Below, in pieces: positions 41,398 through 50,223 of a stretch of 64,000 nt of DNA. The stretch lies in assembly GCA_946536315.1 (NCBI GenBank), contig CAMNEH010000001.1, positions 64,592 to 128,591 of the forward strand, in the 5' to 3' direction. Positions within the stretch are counted from its first letter, which is position 1, and each line of letters opens with the position of its first letter. The notes below the pieces were generated by a model. It saw only the letters and a list, made by a program, of their open reading frames with translations, had not been told where the DNA came from and made no database searches. The position numbers and the translations under genes are program-made. The stretch comes from an uncultured Clostridia bacterium (GTDB lineage: Bacteria > Bacillota > Clostridia > Christensenellales > Aristaeellaceae).

Positions 41398-42533
41398 GCG
41401 TATTTGCGATTCTGGTGTGCGGCGGCAGCGGCACGCGCATGGGCGTGGACGGCAACAAAACCCTGCTGCGCGTCGGCGGTGTGCCATCCTGCGTGCGCGC
41501 GGCGCGCACGCTCCTAAAATCTGTGGACGGGCTGATCGCCGTGACGCGCGCCGGTGAGGAAGAAACATTTGAGGCCGCGTTCTCGGCGTTTGGCGTGCCG
41601 GTCGACCGAGTAACTGCTGGCGGTGCGACCCGCCAGCAGTCGGTGTTTCAGGGACTTCAGTGCTTGCCCGAGGACTGCGGGGAAGTACTGATCCACGACG
41701 GCGCGCGGCCGCTGGTGGATGCCGCCACGGTGGAAAGGGTGCTGGCGAGCGTCCGTGAATACGGCACGGGCGTCGCAGCCATCCGGGTCACGGACACGGT
41801 CAAGCGCGCCGGGCCGGATGGTGTGGTCGCCGAAACGCTGGACCGTTCAGCGCTGTGGCGGATCCAGACGCCGCAGGGCTTCCGTCGGGACCTGCTGGAG
41901 CGCGCGCATGCGTCTGCGCGGGACGAGAGGACAGATGACGCGGGGCTGGTGGAGGCGCTCGGGGAGCCGGTGCGGCTGGTGCTCGGTTCGCCGGAAAACA
42001 TCAAACTGACGCGGCAGGAGGATCTGGAAATGGCCGAAGCATTGGCGGCAGGCATGCCGCGCGTGGGGCTGGGTGTTGACGCGCACAGGCTGGTTCCCGG
42101 ACGCAGGCTGGTGCTCTGCGGGGTGGACATCCCGTACGAGCTCGGGCTGGACGGGCATTCCGACGCGGACGTCGCGCTGCACGCGCTCTGCGACGCGCTG
42201 CTCGGCGCAGCGGCGCTGGGCGATATCGGGCAGCACTTTCCCGATACGGACGAGCGGTACCGCGGTGTGTCTTCACTGCTGCTGACGGAACGGACGCGGG
42301 ACCTCCTGGCGGACGCGGGCTTCGCACCGGTCAATGTGGATGTGACCATCGTCGCCCAGCGCCCGAAGCTCGCGCCGTATCGGGACGCGATGCGCCAGAA
42401 CATCGCGCGGGCGCTGCGGATGTCCCCGGACGCCGTGAGCGTCAAGGCGACGACCACGGAGGGCATGGGCTACGAGGGCAGGGGCGAAGGCATCTCCGCC
42501 CAGGCGGTGGCCGCCATCCGGCGCGGGATTTGA
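41394..42533 (+). CDS. ispDF: Bifunctional IspD-IspF
   Basis: A 379-aa fusion doing two non-consecutive steps of the MEP pathway. IspD domain about 1-222: VCGGSGTRMGVDGNKTLL nucleotide loop and VLIHDGARPLVD. IspF domain about 224-379: GLGVDAHRLVPGRRLVLCGV and GLDGHSDADVALHALCDALLGAAALGDIG with metal-binding Asp/His, ending in VKATTTEGMGYEGRGEGISA. The GGAGGAGGAGCC site precedes the ATG. A perfect 11-bp inverted repeat lies inside the IspD part (41614-41641). Confidence 0.96.
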   Translation: MSVFAILVCGGSGTRMGVDGNKTLLRVGGVPSCVRAARTLLKSVDGLIAVTRAGEEETFEAAFSAFGVPVDRVTAGGATRQQSVFQGLQCLPEDCGEVLIHDGARPLVDAATVERVLASVREYGTGVAAIRVTDTVKRAGPDGVVAETLDRSALWRIQTPQGFRRDLLERAHASARDERTDDAGLVEALGEPVRLVLGSPENIKLTRQEDLEMAEALAAGMPRVGLGVDAHRLVPGRRLVLCGVDIPYELGLDGHSDADVALHALCDALLGAAALGDIGQHFPDTDERYRGVSSLLLTERTRDLLADAGFAPVNVDVTIVAQRPKLAPYRDAMRQNIARALRMSPDAVSVKATTTEGMGYEGRGEGISAQAVAAIRRGI

Positions 42534-42541
42534 GAAATTCC

Positions 42542-42570
42542 TTGTAATTTTGGCAAATTTCATCTATAAT
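42542..42570 (+). promoter_or_regulatory. Promoter of the DUF853 gene
   Basis: TTGTAA, 17-bp spacer, TATAAT, 84 bp before the ATG at 42655. It could drive the downstream pfk and beyond. Confidence 0.75.
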
Positions 42571-42654
42571 AAAACGGATATGCGGCGATCCCCTGTCCCG
42601 GCGGCCGCGATAACGAATCTGAACTGAATTCACTTCATTCAAGGAGGATGAGAT

Positions 42655-44487
42655 ATGCTGTACGATCAAAAGATTTGGGTTGGCACCAGCGAAAACGGCG
42701 CGGTTTGCCTGCTGCCGCGCATGGCCAACCGCCACGGGCTGATCGCCGGTGCGACCGGCACAGGGAAAACCGTCACGCTCCAGGTGCTGGCCGAGGGCTT
42801 TTCCCAATTGGGCGTGCCGGTGTTCATGGCCGACGTCAAGGGGGACCTGGCGGGCATGGCCAAGCCGGGCGAACGCAGCGAGAAGATCGACGACCGCCTG
42901 GCGGCGTGCGGAGTGACCAATTTCTCCTTCACGCAGACGCCGGTCGCGTTCTGGGATGTGTTCGGCGAGCGCGGCGTGCCTGTCCGTACGACCGTCAGCG
43001 AAATGGGTCCGCTGCTGCTTTCACGCATGCTCGGCCTGAATGATACGCAGTCCGGCGTGCTGCACCTGGTATTCCGCATCGCGGACGACGAGGGCATGCT
43101 GCTGATTGACCTGAAGGATCTGAAGGCGATGCTGGCCTATGTGGGGGACAACGCGCAGAAGTACGTCCTCAATTACGGCAATATCACGAAGGCCTCCGTC
43201 GGCGCGATCCAGCGCGCCATCGCGATCCTGGAGGACCAGGGCGGCAATTTCTTTTTCGGTGAGCCGGCTTTGGACCTGGCCGACTGGCTGACCCGTGACG
43301 AAAACGGCGCGGGCACGGTCAATATCCTGGCGGCGGAGCGGCTGTTCAGCAAACCGACCCTCTATTCCACGTTCCTGCTCTGGCTGCTCGGCGAGCTGTA
43401 TGAGCTGCTGCCGGAAACCGGCGACAAGGAGCTGCCCCGCATGGTGTTCTTCTTTGATGAGGCGCACCTGCTGTTCAACGACTGCCCCAAGGCGCTCATG
43501 GAGCGCATTGAGCAGACCGTACGCCTGATCCGCTCCAAGGGCGTCGGTGTGTTCTTCGTCACGCAGAACCCGATGGATCTGCCGACGACGGTGCTCAGCC
43601 AGCTCTCGGCCCGTGTGCAGCACGCGCTGCGCGCCTTTACGCCCGCGGAGCAGAAGACCGTCCGCGCCGCCGCGCAGACCTTCCGCCAGAACCCCGCCTT
43701 TGATACCGAAACGGCGCTGACCGAGCTCAGGACCGGCGAGGCGCTGCTCTCTTTCCTGATGGAGGACGGCACGCCGTCGATCGTCCAGCGCGCGACCATC
43801 CTGCCGCCGCAGAGCTATATCGGCGCGATTTCGGATTCGCTGCGGGAGACCTTCGTCTCCACGAGCGTCTATGAGGAAAAGTACGGCGAGGCGTTCGACC
43901 GCGAGAGCGCGTATGAGGTGCTCGCCGCCCGGTATATGGGCCACGGCGTGCAGGAAACGCAGGTCGTACAGCCGATTCAGCCGTCCGCGGCGGAGCCGGT
44001 GTACGCGCCGGAGGCCGCGCCGGCCGAGCCGCAGTATCAGCCGATGACCTTCAGCGTCTATAACCCGCAGACCGGGGCGTATGAGGTGCGCGAAATCGCC
44101 TCCATGCAGGCGCCCGTCGCCGCACAGCCTCAGATGCAGCAGGCGCCGCAGCCGCCGGCCGTGGCCGATGGTCAGCCGCCGGTGCTGGTATGGGATCCTG
44201 CCACTGGCCAGTACGTCCCACAGCAGGCGCAGCAGCAGGCACAGCCGCAGGCGCAGCAGAAGCCGTCCATCCTGCAGCAGGCGAAGGAGACGGTCGCCAA
44301 CGCCGTCAGCGCCATGACGTCGGGCACACAGACCTCCGGCGGCAAGGCGCAGAAATCCTATGCGAAGCAGCTGCTCGATTCCTTTACGAAATCCGTGACG
44401 ACCAGCGCCGGCCGCGAGACCGGGCGTACCCTGTCGCGCAACCTGCTGGGCGTATTCGGGCTCAGCTCCACCGGAAAGAGGAAGTAA
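42655..44487 (+). CDS. HerA-like ATPase/helicase (DUF853)
   Basis: A 610-aa P-loop ATPase. Walker A GATGTGKT at 32-39, then [14 protein letters not shown]; Walker [11 protein letters not shown] near 262; Arg-finger region [18 protein letters not shown]. From about 450 the protein turns into a Gln/Pro/Ala-rich linker, and the end ([15 protein letters not shown]...[14 protein letters not shown]) is typical of the family. The function is likely DNA or RNA translocation; no NurA partner is adjacent. AAGGAGGATGAGAT precedes the ATG. Confidence 0.9.
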   Translation: MLYDQKIWVGTSENGAVCLLPRMANRHGLIAGATGTGKTVTLQVLAEGFSQLGVPVFMADVKGDLAGMAKPGERSEKIDDRLAACGVTNFSFTQTPVAFWDVFGERGVPVRTTVSEMGPLLLSRMLGLNDTQSGVLHLVFRIADDEGMLLIDLKDLKAMLAYVGDNAQKYVLNYGNITKASVGAIQRAIAILEDQGGNFFFGEPALDLADWLTRDENGAGTVNILAAERLFSKPTLYSTFLLWLLGELYELLPETGDKELPRMVFFFDEAHLLFNDCPKALMERIEQTVRLIRSKGVGVFFVTQNPMDLPTTVLSQLSARVQHALRAFTPAEQKTVRAAAQTFRQNPAFDTETALTELRTGEALLSFLMEDGTPSIVQRATILPPQSYIGAISDSLRETFVSTSVYEEKYGEAFDRESAYEVLAARYMGHGVQETQVVQPIQPSAAEPVYAPEAAPAEPQYQPMTFSVYNPQTGAYEVREIASMQAPVAAQPQMQQAPQPPAVADGQPPVLVWDPATGQYVPQQAQQQAQPQAQQKPSILQQAKETVANAVSAMTSGTQTSGGKAQKSYAKQLLDSFTKSVTTSAGRETGRTLSRNLLGVFGLSSTGKRK

Positions 44488-44500
44488 GGAGGAAATTCGC

Positions 44501-45574
44501 ATGAAACGCAGAATCGGCATCCTGACCAGCGGCGGAGACTGCCCCGGGCTGAACGCGGCCATCCGCGGCGTGGCCCGCGCGGCCTATGAAACGTTTGACG
44601 CTGAAATCATCGGCATCATGGACGGATACCGCGGCCTCATCGAGGGCGAATACCGCCTGATGTCCAAACCGGATTTTTCCGGCATCCTGACGCTGGGCGG
44701 CACCATCCTGGGCACCAGCCGCCGGCCGTTCCGCGAAATGCGGGTCATCGGGGATGACAATGTGGACAAAGTGGCCGCGATGAAGAAAACCTACGAAAAC
44801 CTGAAGCTGGACTGCCTGGTGACACTGGGCGGCAACGGCACGCACAAGACGGCCAATCTGCTCAGCGAGGAAGGCCTGAACGTGATCGGCCTGCCCAAGA
44901 CCATCGACAACGATATTTACGGTACCGATTTCACCTTCGGCTTTCATACCGCGGTGGAAATCGCGACGGATGTCATCGACCGCCTGCACACCACCGCGGC
45001 GAGCCACGGACGCTGCATGGTCGTGGAAATCATGGGTAACAAGGCCGGCTGGCTGACCCTGTACGCGGGTATGGCCGGCGGCGCGGACGCGATCCTGCTG
45101 CCCGAAATCCCGTATGACCTGGACAAGGTCGCGAAAATGGTGGAAACGCGCGCGAAGAACAACAAGGCGTTTTCCATCATCGCTGTCGCCGAAGGTGCGA
45201 TGGACGAAAAGGAAAGCAAACTGAAACGCAAGGAGCGCGACGCCAAGCGCAAAGAACAGGGCTTCCACGGCATCGCCGACCGCATTGCGCGGCAGCTGAC
45301 CGAGCTGGTCGGCGTGGAAGCGCGCGCGGTGGTGCCCGGCCATATCCAGCGCGGCGGTAGCCCCTGCGCGTACGACCGTGTCCTGTCCACGCAGTTCGGC
45401 GTCCACGCGGCGGACCTGATCAAAAAAGGAAAGTACGGCGTGTCTGTGGCCCTGGTCGGCAATGAGGTGACGCACAACAAGCTTTCTGATATCGCGGGCG
45501 TCGCCAAGCCCGTGCCCACCGACCACCAGATGGTGGACCTGGCGCGCAACATCGGTATCAGCTTCGGCGACTGA
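44501..45574 (+). CDS. pfkA: 6-phosphofructokinase with unusual GGNG loop
   Basis: A 357-aa phosphofructokinase. GGDCPGLNAAIRG at 11-23, catalytic PKTIDND at 132-138 (Asp136), MEIMG-type VVEIMGNKAGWLT and GHIQRGGSP near 280. The loop that contacts phosphoryl-donor Mg reads GGNGTHKTA at 110-118, with Asn where bacterial ATP-PFK have Asp103 (GGDGS) and PPi-PFK have GGDD. The retained Gly after it points to ATP rather than PPi as donor, but the Asn makes donor and activity uncertain. The gene follows the DUF853 stop by 13 bp, with AAGGAGG. Confidence 0.9.
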   Translation: MKRRIGILTSGGDCPGLNAAIRGVARAAYETFDAEIIGIMDGYRGLIEGEYRLMSKPDFSGILTLGGTILGTSRRPFREMRVIGDDNVDKVAAMKKTYENLKLDCLVTLGGNGTHKTANLLSEEGLNVIGLPKTIDNDIYGTDFTFGFHTAVEIATDVIDRLHTTAASHGRCMVVEIMGNKAGWLTLYAGMAGGADAILLPEIPYDLDKVAKMVETRAKNNKAFSIIAVAEGAMDEKESKLKRKERDAKRKEQGFHGIADRIARQLTELVGVEARAVVPGHIQRGGSPCAYDRVLSTQFGVHAADLIKKGKYGVSVALVGNEVTHNKLSDIAGVAKPVPTDHQMVDLARNIGISFGD

Positions 45575-45596
45575 TGGAAAGTATAAAGGGAACATC

Positions 45597-46676
45597 ATGG
45601 CGGCAATGATTTTTTCATGGAAACGCGTTTCCTGCCTGCTGGCGCTGCTGCTCTGCCTGTGCGTGACCGCCCAGGCAGAGCCTGCCGATCCGGCGGAACC
45701 CGCCCCCCAGGCAGAGTCTGCCTCCCCGGCGGAGACCGATCCTTCCGCGGGCACGATCGGGAGAAATCCGTATCTGGACATCGCGCTGAGCGCGCTGGAG
45801 GAAGGCAACCCGATCCTGACGCGCTACAACGCGCTGACGGACGCGCAGATCACACCCATGCTGCCGACGGGCATGCCCTATTTTTTCGGCGGACAGAACT
45901 ATGACCGCCTGCTGACGGTCGGCACCGTACAGGAGACGACCCGGTACGGCATCAAGGGCCAGAAGTATGTGTACGGCTTCGACTGCGTGGGATATGTGCG
46001 GTATATTCAGACACAGCTGGGCGACGAGCTGGTGCCCAGCCTGTCGGAAATGATCCTGAAACGCACCGGCGCCTACAAGGATTATGTGCTCACCGAGCTG
46101 ATGGAGCTGACCGCGCCGTTTTCCCTTTCGTGGAACAGCGATTCCATCATGGTCGCGCCGGACAAACGGGTGAAAAAGCCGAAGAAGTATCCTGACAAGG
46201 AAACGGAGCGCGAGACCTATGCCAGGGTCTCCTCGCTGCTGGAGCCCGGCGATCTGCTGACGGCCAATCATGGCGGGCGGCATGTGATGATGTTCATCGG
46301 GACGCTGCGCCAGTACGGCTTCAGCGCGGAGGAAGCCGGGGAAATGGCGGATTACCTGGATTATCCGCTGTTTATCAACTGTGTGTGGAATCCGGATTAT
46401 ATCGAGCGCATGGCCGGCTATATCGCCGAACAGGGGCTGAAGGCCCTGCCCAACCGCGGCGGGGTCTGTGTGACCATCGTCGGCCCGCGCACGGAGGACG
46501 CGCCGCACATGATTCCGGACACGGAGCGTGTGAAGCGGCCCAAGAATTTCTATTATTTTGATCTGCAGGGGTATCACCTGTCCCTGCTGGACATGAGCAC
46601 CGCCACATCCTACGTCTGGTGGCGCACCCCCGCGGAGAAACGCGGCATCAGCCAACAGAACGCAACCAACCAATGA
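45597..46676 (+). CDS. Exported NlpC/P60-like cysteine peptidase, tentative
   Basis: A 359-aa secreted protein. The signal peptide (about 1-27, ending TAQA) is followed by a Pro/Ala/Glu linker (28-50) and a globular domain. Cys130 in YGFDCVGYVRYIQ and His229 in HGGRHVMMFIG are placed as the catalytic pair of the NlpC/P60 superfamily, although spacing is longer than usual because of an insertion at about 170-215. It could cleave peptidoglycan stem peptides. Position between pfkA and frr is unusual. AAAGGGAACATC precedes the ATG. Confidence 0.7.
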   Translation: MAAMIFSWKRVSCLLALLLCLCVTAQAEPADPAEPAPQAESASPAETDPSAGTIGRNPYLDIALSALEEGNPILTRYNALTDAQITPMLPTGMPYFFGGQNYDRLLTVGTVQETTRYGIKGQKYVYGFDCVGYVRYIQTQLGDELVPSLSEMILKRTGAYKDYVLTELMELTAPFSLSWNSDSIMVAPDKRVKKPKKYPDKETERETYARVSSLLEPGDLLTANHGGRHVMMFIGTLRQYGFSAEEAGEMADYLDYPLFINCVWNPDYIERMAGYIAEQGLKALPNRGGVCVTIVGPRTEDAPHMIPDTERVKRPKNFYYFDLQGYHLSLLDMSTATSYVWWRTPAEKRGISQQNATNQ

Positions 46677-46691
46677 CAGGAGGGTACAGAC

Positions 46692-47252
46692 ATGACGATT
46701 GACAGCGTAATGGATCAGGCCAAGGAAAAAATGACCAAGACGCAGGAATTCTTCCGCCGCGATATGCAGTCGCTGCGCGCTGGCCGGGCCAATCCGCAGA
46801 TACTGGACCGCATCATGGTGGACTATTACGGCACGCAGACGCCGCTCAAGCAGATGGGCAACATCATGGCGCCCGAACCCCGGCTGCTGACCATTTCACT
46901 CTGGGACCCCAAGGCCATCTCCCTGGTCGAGAAGGCGATCCAGAAGAGCGACCTCGGCCTGAATCCCTCCAATGACGGGAAAATCATCCGCCTGGTGGTG
47001 CCGGAGCTGAATGAGGAGCGCCGCCGTGATCTGACCAAGGTGGTCCGCAAGGGGGCTGAGGAGGCCAAGGTCGCGGTGCGGGCCTCCCGCCGCGACGCGA
47101 TGGAAAGCATCAAAAAGCTGAAGAAGGACAGCGAGATCACCGAAGATGATCAGTCCAAGGCCGAAAAGGACCTGCAGAAGGTGACCGATAACTATATCAA
47201 GGAGATCGACAAGATCGCCGCCGATAAGGAAAAGGAGATCATGGAGGTCTGA
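46692..47252 (+). CDS. frr: Ribosome recycling factor
   Basis: A 186-aa RRF that splits post-termination ribosomes with EF-G. FFRRDMQSLRAGRANPQILDRIMVDYYG and NIMAPEPRLLTISLWDPK in domain I/II, then RIVVPELNEERRRDLTKVV-type helix (RLVVPELNEERRRDL). AGGAGGG precedes the ATG by 7 bases. Elsewhere frr follows pyrH; here pyrH is absent and an exported protein precedes it. Confidence 0.97.
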   Translation: MTIDSVMDQAKEKMTKTQEFFRRDMQSLRAGRANPQILDRIMVDYYGTQTPLKQMGNIMAPEPRLLTISLWDPKAISLVEKAIQKSDLGLNPSNDGKIIRLVVPELNEERRRDLTKVVRKGAEEAKVAVRASRRDAMESIKKLKKDSEITEDDQSKAEKDLQKVTDNYIKEIDKIAADKEKEIMEV

Positions 47253-47482
47253 TGCAGCCGGACGTGACCGGATTGCCCCTGGAGGAGGCGGAAGCGCTCC
47301 TCCGGGCGGCAGGCGAACACTATATTCTTACCAGGACCGAAGCCCCGTTTGCGCATCCGTCGGACGGCAGCCGTGGGCAACGGGACTATGCGCTGCGGTA
47401 TGACCAGGGGGAGCTGACTTATGCCAGCTTCCCTGTTCTGTCAGTGACCGTACCGCCGCGGGAGGAAGAGCATGACGTTTGA
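47252..47482 (+). CDS. Small PASTA-like protein between frr and uppS
   Basis: A 76-aa protein starting at TGATG overlap with frr and ending 11 bp inside uppS, so it is fully embedded in the operon. Residues 1-20 (PDVTGLPLEEAEALLRAAG) match the beginning of a PASTA repeat, and ALRYDQGELTYASFPVL would supply the later strands. There is no signal peptide or membrane anchor, so unlike PASTA kinases and PBPs it would be cytoplasmic. The function is unknown; tight overlaps on both sides argue that it is real. Confidence 0.65.
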   Translation: MQPDVTGLPLEEAEALLRAAGEHYILTRTEAPFAHPSDGSRGQRDYALRYDQGELTYASFPVLSVTVPPREEEHDV

Positions 47483-48185
47483 GCGATTGCCGAGGCATGT
47501 GGCCATCATTATGGACGGCAACGGCCGGTGGGCGCAGAAGCACAGCCTGCAGATCGCCATGGGCCACCAGGCCGGGGTCGAGTCTTTGCGCGCCATCATT
47601 CGGGAAAGCAGTGATTTAGGCATACACACGCTGTCCCTGTATGCGTTCTCTACTGAGAACTGGCGCAGGAGCGCGGCGGAAGTCAACGCGCTGATGGCGC
47701 TGCTGCTCAGGTATTTCTCATCGGAAATCGATGAGCTTGACAGGAAAAACGTGCGCATCCGCATCCTGGGCGATAAGCAGGGCCTGCCCGACGCACAGTG
47801 CCGCGCGGTCATCGAGGCGGAGGAACGGACGAAGAACAACACGGGGCTGAACCTGTGCATCGCGCTCAATTATGGCGGACGGCAGGAAATCCTTCGCGCG
47901 GCGGCCAGCATCGCGCGCAGGGTACGCGACGGTGAGCTGACGCCGGAGCAGATCAATGAGGATGTATTCAGCGCGGAGCTGTACACGGCGGGATTGCCGG
48001 ATGTGGACCTGCTGATCCGCACCAGCGGAGAGGAGCGGCTGAGCGGGTTCCTGCTGTGGCAATGCGCTTATGCCGAGTTTGTGTTTCCGGCGACGCTGTG
48101 GCCGGATTTTACCCTGGACGATTATCACGCCGCGCTGCGCGAATATGAGCACCGTGATCGGCGCTACGGAGGACGGAAGACATGA
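47472..48185 (+). CDS. uppS: Isoprenyl (undecaprenyl diphosphate) synthase
   Basis: A 237-aa cis-prenyltransferase making the C55 lipid carrier. HVAIIMDGNGRWAQ at 9-22 carries the catalytic Asp, YAFSTENWRR the substrate region, and DLLIRTSGEERLSGFLLWQCAYAE the C-terminal signature. GGAGGAAGAGC precedes the ATG. It uses IPP from the ispDF/ispE/ispG/dxr pathway genes in this same window. Confidence 0.97.
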   Translation: MTFERLPRHVAIIMDGNGRWAQKHSLQIAMGHQAGVESLRAIIRESSDLGIHTLSLYAFSTENWRRSAAEVNALMALLLRYFSSEIDELDRKNVRIRILGDKQGLPDAQCRAVIEAEERTKNNTGLNLCIALNYGGRQEILRAAASIARRVRDGELTPEQINEDVFSAELYTAGLPDVDLLIRTSGEERLSGFLLWQCAYAEFVFPATLWPDFTLDDYHAALREYEHRDRRYGGRKT

Positions 48186-49003
48186 TGACGCGGATCCTGA
48201 CGGGCGTTGGCCTGCTGGCGCTGCTCGGGTTTGCAGTGTACATGGGCGGCTGGGTCTTTTCCGTACTGTTCATCGTGTCCATGTGCATGTGCATCTTTGA
48301 GGTGTACCGCGCCATGCGGAACGCGGGCAACCGGCCGGTCGAATGGCCCGTGTGGCTGTGCGTGGCCATCAGCATTCCCGCGTTTGTCATCTATAAGCAA
48401 AGCTACATCGTGCTGCTGCTGATGGGCTGCGCCTGCGTGCTGACCTGCGCCAATATCCTGTTCAGGCAGGAGCCTTCTCTGGAGGATCTGATGTTCTCCT
48501 GCCTGCCCATGTTTTCCGTGCTGCTGCCGGGCATGTGCATGCTCAGCTTTCAGCAGTATCCCCAGCGCATGATGCAGACCTATTTTATCCTGCTTTCCTT
48601 CGGCGTGCCGCTCATGGGCGATACGCTGGCGCTGTTTGTCGGACGGCGCTGGGGCAGGCGCAAGCTGTGCGTGCGCGTCAGTCCCAATAAGACGGTGGAA
48701 GGCGCGCTGGGCGGCCTGGGCGGCAGCATCCTGTTCGCGATGGCGCTGCACGCGGTGTACGCGATGTTCGGCGACATGCCGCCGCTGTGGCATTCGGTGG
48801 TCATCGGCGTGCTGGGCGGCGTCATGGGCCAGCTGGGCGACCTGTTCGCCTCGCTGGAAAAGCGGCACTGCGGCATCAAGGACTTCGCGCATATTTTCCC
48901 GGGCCACGGCGGAATGATGGACCGGCTGGACAGCGTGTTTTTCGCGACGCTGGTCGTGTATCTGTATTCCCTGATTTACAGCGCCAGTCTCGCCGCCGCG
49001 TAG
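48182..49003 (+). CDS. cdsA: Phosphatidate cytidylyltransferase
   Basis: A 273-aa membrane enzyme forming CDP-diacylglycerol. About seven helices; signature SPNKTVEGALGGLGG and GDLFASLEKRHCGIKDFAHIFPGHGGMMDRLDS near the C-terminus. It overlaps uppS by 4 bp (ATGA). Confidence 0.95.
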   Translation: MMTRILTGVGLLALLGFAVYMGGWVFSVLFIVSMCMCIFEVYRAMRNAGNRPVEWPVWLCVAISIPAFVIYKQSYIVLLLMGCACVLTCANILFRQEPSLEDLMFSCLPMFSVLLPGMCMLSFQQYPQRMMQTYFILLSFGVPLMGDTLALFVGRRWGRRKLCVRVSPNKTVEGALGGLGGSILFAMALHAVYAMFGDMPPLWHSVVIGVLGGVMGQLGDLFASLEKRHCGIKDFAHIFPGHGGMMDRLDSVFFATLVVYLYSLIYSASLAAA

Positions 49004-49068
49004 CGCGGCGCGCGTCGATGCGCATCCGGGGCGGACGCCCTGATGATATGAACAAAGGAACATTCATT

Positions 49069-50223
49069 GTGAGAAAAATTGCGATTCTTGGCTCGACGGG
49101 CTCCATCGGGCGGCAGACGCTGGACGAATGCGCCCGGCATCCGGAGCGCTTCCGTGTCACCGCGCTGACCGCGCATCGCAGCCGCGACCTGCTGTTTGAG
49201 CAGGTGCGGCGCTTTCGTCCTTCGCTCGCCTGCCTGACCGGCGCGCCGGTGGGTGAAATTCCGGAGGACCTGCGCTTCTGCACGTTTTACGCGCCGGACC
49301 GGCTGGCAGACCTGGCCGCGGATTGCGACGCGGACGACCTGATGGTGGCGGTGGTCGGCATTGCCGGCCTGCGCGCGACGCTGGCGGGACGGAAGGCCGG
49401 CAAGCGCATCCTTCTCGCCAACAAGGAGACGCTGGTGGCCGGCGGCGCGCTGGTTATGCGCGAGTGCGCGGTGGACGGCCCTGCGCCCACATTGCTGCCA
49501 GTGGACAGCGAGCACAGCGCGATCTGGCAGTGCCTGCAGGCCGCCGGACCGAACCGCCTGAAGACCATCCTGCTGACCGCTTCCGGCGGCCCTTTCCGGT
49601 CCTGGGACAAAGCCGCGATCGCGCAGGCGACCAGCGCGCAGGCGCTCAGGCACCCGACCTGGAGCATGGGCAGCAAAATCACCGTCGATTCCGCGTCCAT
49701 GTTCAACAAAGCGCTGGAAATCATCGAGGCCAAATGGCTCTTCGGAGTGACGCCGCAGCAGATACAGGTGCTGGTGCATCCGCAGAGCGTGGTACATTCC
49801 ATGATCGTCTTTCAAGACGGCGCCGTGCTCGCCCAGCTGGGCGTGCCGGACATGCGCGTTCCCATCCTTTACGCGATGACTTATCCTGAGAGGGTTGAGA
49901 GCGGCGTGCCCGCGCCGGATTTTCCCTCGCTGGCGTCGCTCACCTTTGAGGCGCCGGACCCGGACCGTTTTCCGGCGCTTGGGCTGGCCTATCAGGCCCT
50001 GGAAGCCGGTGGCGCGGCCTGCGCCGTGCTGAACGGGGCCAACGAGGTCGCCGCGCAGGCGTTTTTGCAGGACCGTATCCGCATGGGCGATGTCTACCGT
50101 ACGGTGGCGGGAACGCTCGAGCGCGTGGGCAGTCTCCCGGCGGATACGCTGGATCAGGTGCTGGAGGCGGACCGCCTGGCGCGCGCCACGGCTGAAGAAC
50201 TGTTACATCGGAGGACTACATGA
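49069..50223 (+). CDS. dxr: 1-deoxy-D-xylulose 5-phosphate reductoisomerase
   Basis: A 384-aa NADPH enzyme, the committed step of the MEP pathway. ILGSTGSIGRQTLDE is the dinucleotide loop; NKETLVAGG and PVDSEHSAIWQCLQ bind substrate and metal; MGSKITVDSASMFNKALEIIEA follows. GTG 49069 is preferred, with AAAGGA 9 bases upstream; an ATG at 49048 would put that site inside the gene. The 65 bp before the start hold nothing evident. It overlaps rseP as ATGA. Confidence 0.95.
   Translation: MRKIAILGSTGSIGRQTLDECARHPERFRVTALTAHRSRDLLFEQVRRFRPSLACLTGAPVGEIPEDLRFCTFYAPDRLADLAADCDADDLMVAVVGIAGLRATLAGRKAGKRILLANKETLVAGGALVMRECAVDGPAPTLLPVDSEHSAIWQCLQAAGPNRLKTILLTASGGPFRSWDKAAIAQATSAQALRHPTWSMGSKITVDSASMFNKALEIIEAKWLFGVTPQQIQVLVHPQSVVHSMIVFQDGAVLAQLGVPDMRVPILYAMTYPERVESGVPAPDFPSLASLTFEAPDPDRFPALGLAYQALEAGGAACAVLNGANEVAAQAFLQDRIRMGDVYRTVAGTLERVGSLPADTLDQVLEADRLARATAEELLHRRTT

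Noticed and set aside
49048..49068. ATG start for dxr seven codons upstream
   Set aside because: It would place the AAAGGA ribosome site inside the gene and has none of its own; GTG 49069 fits better.
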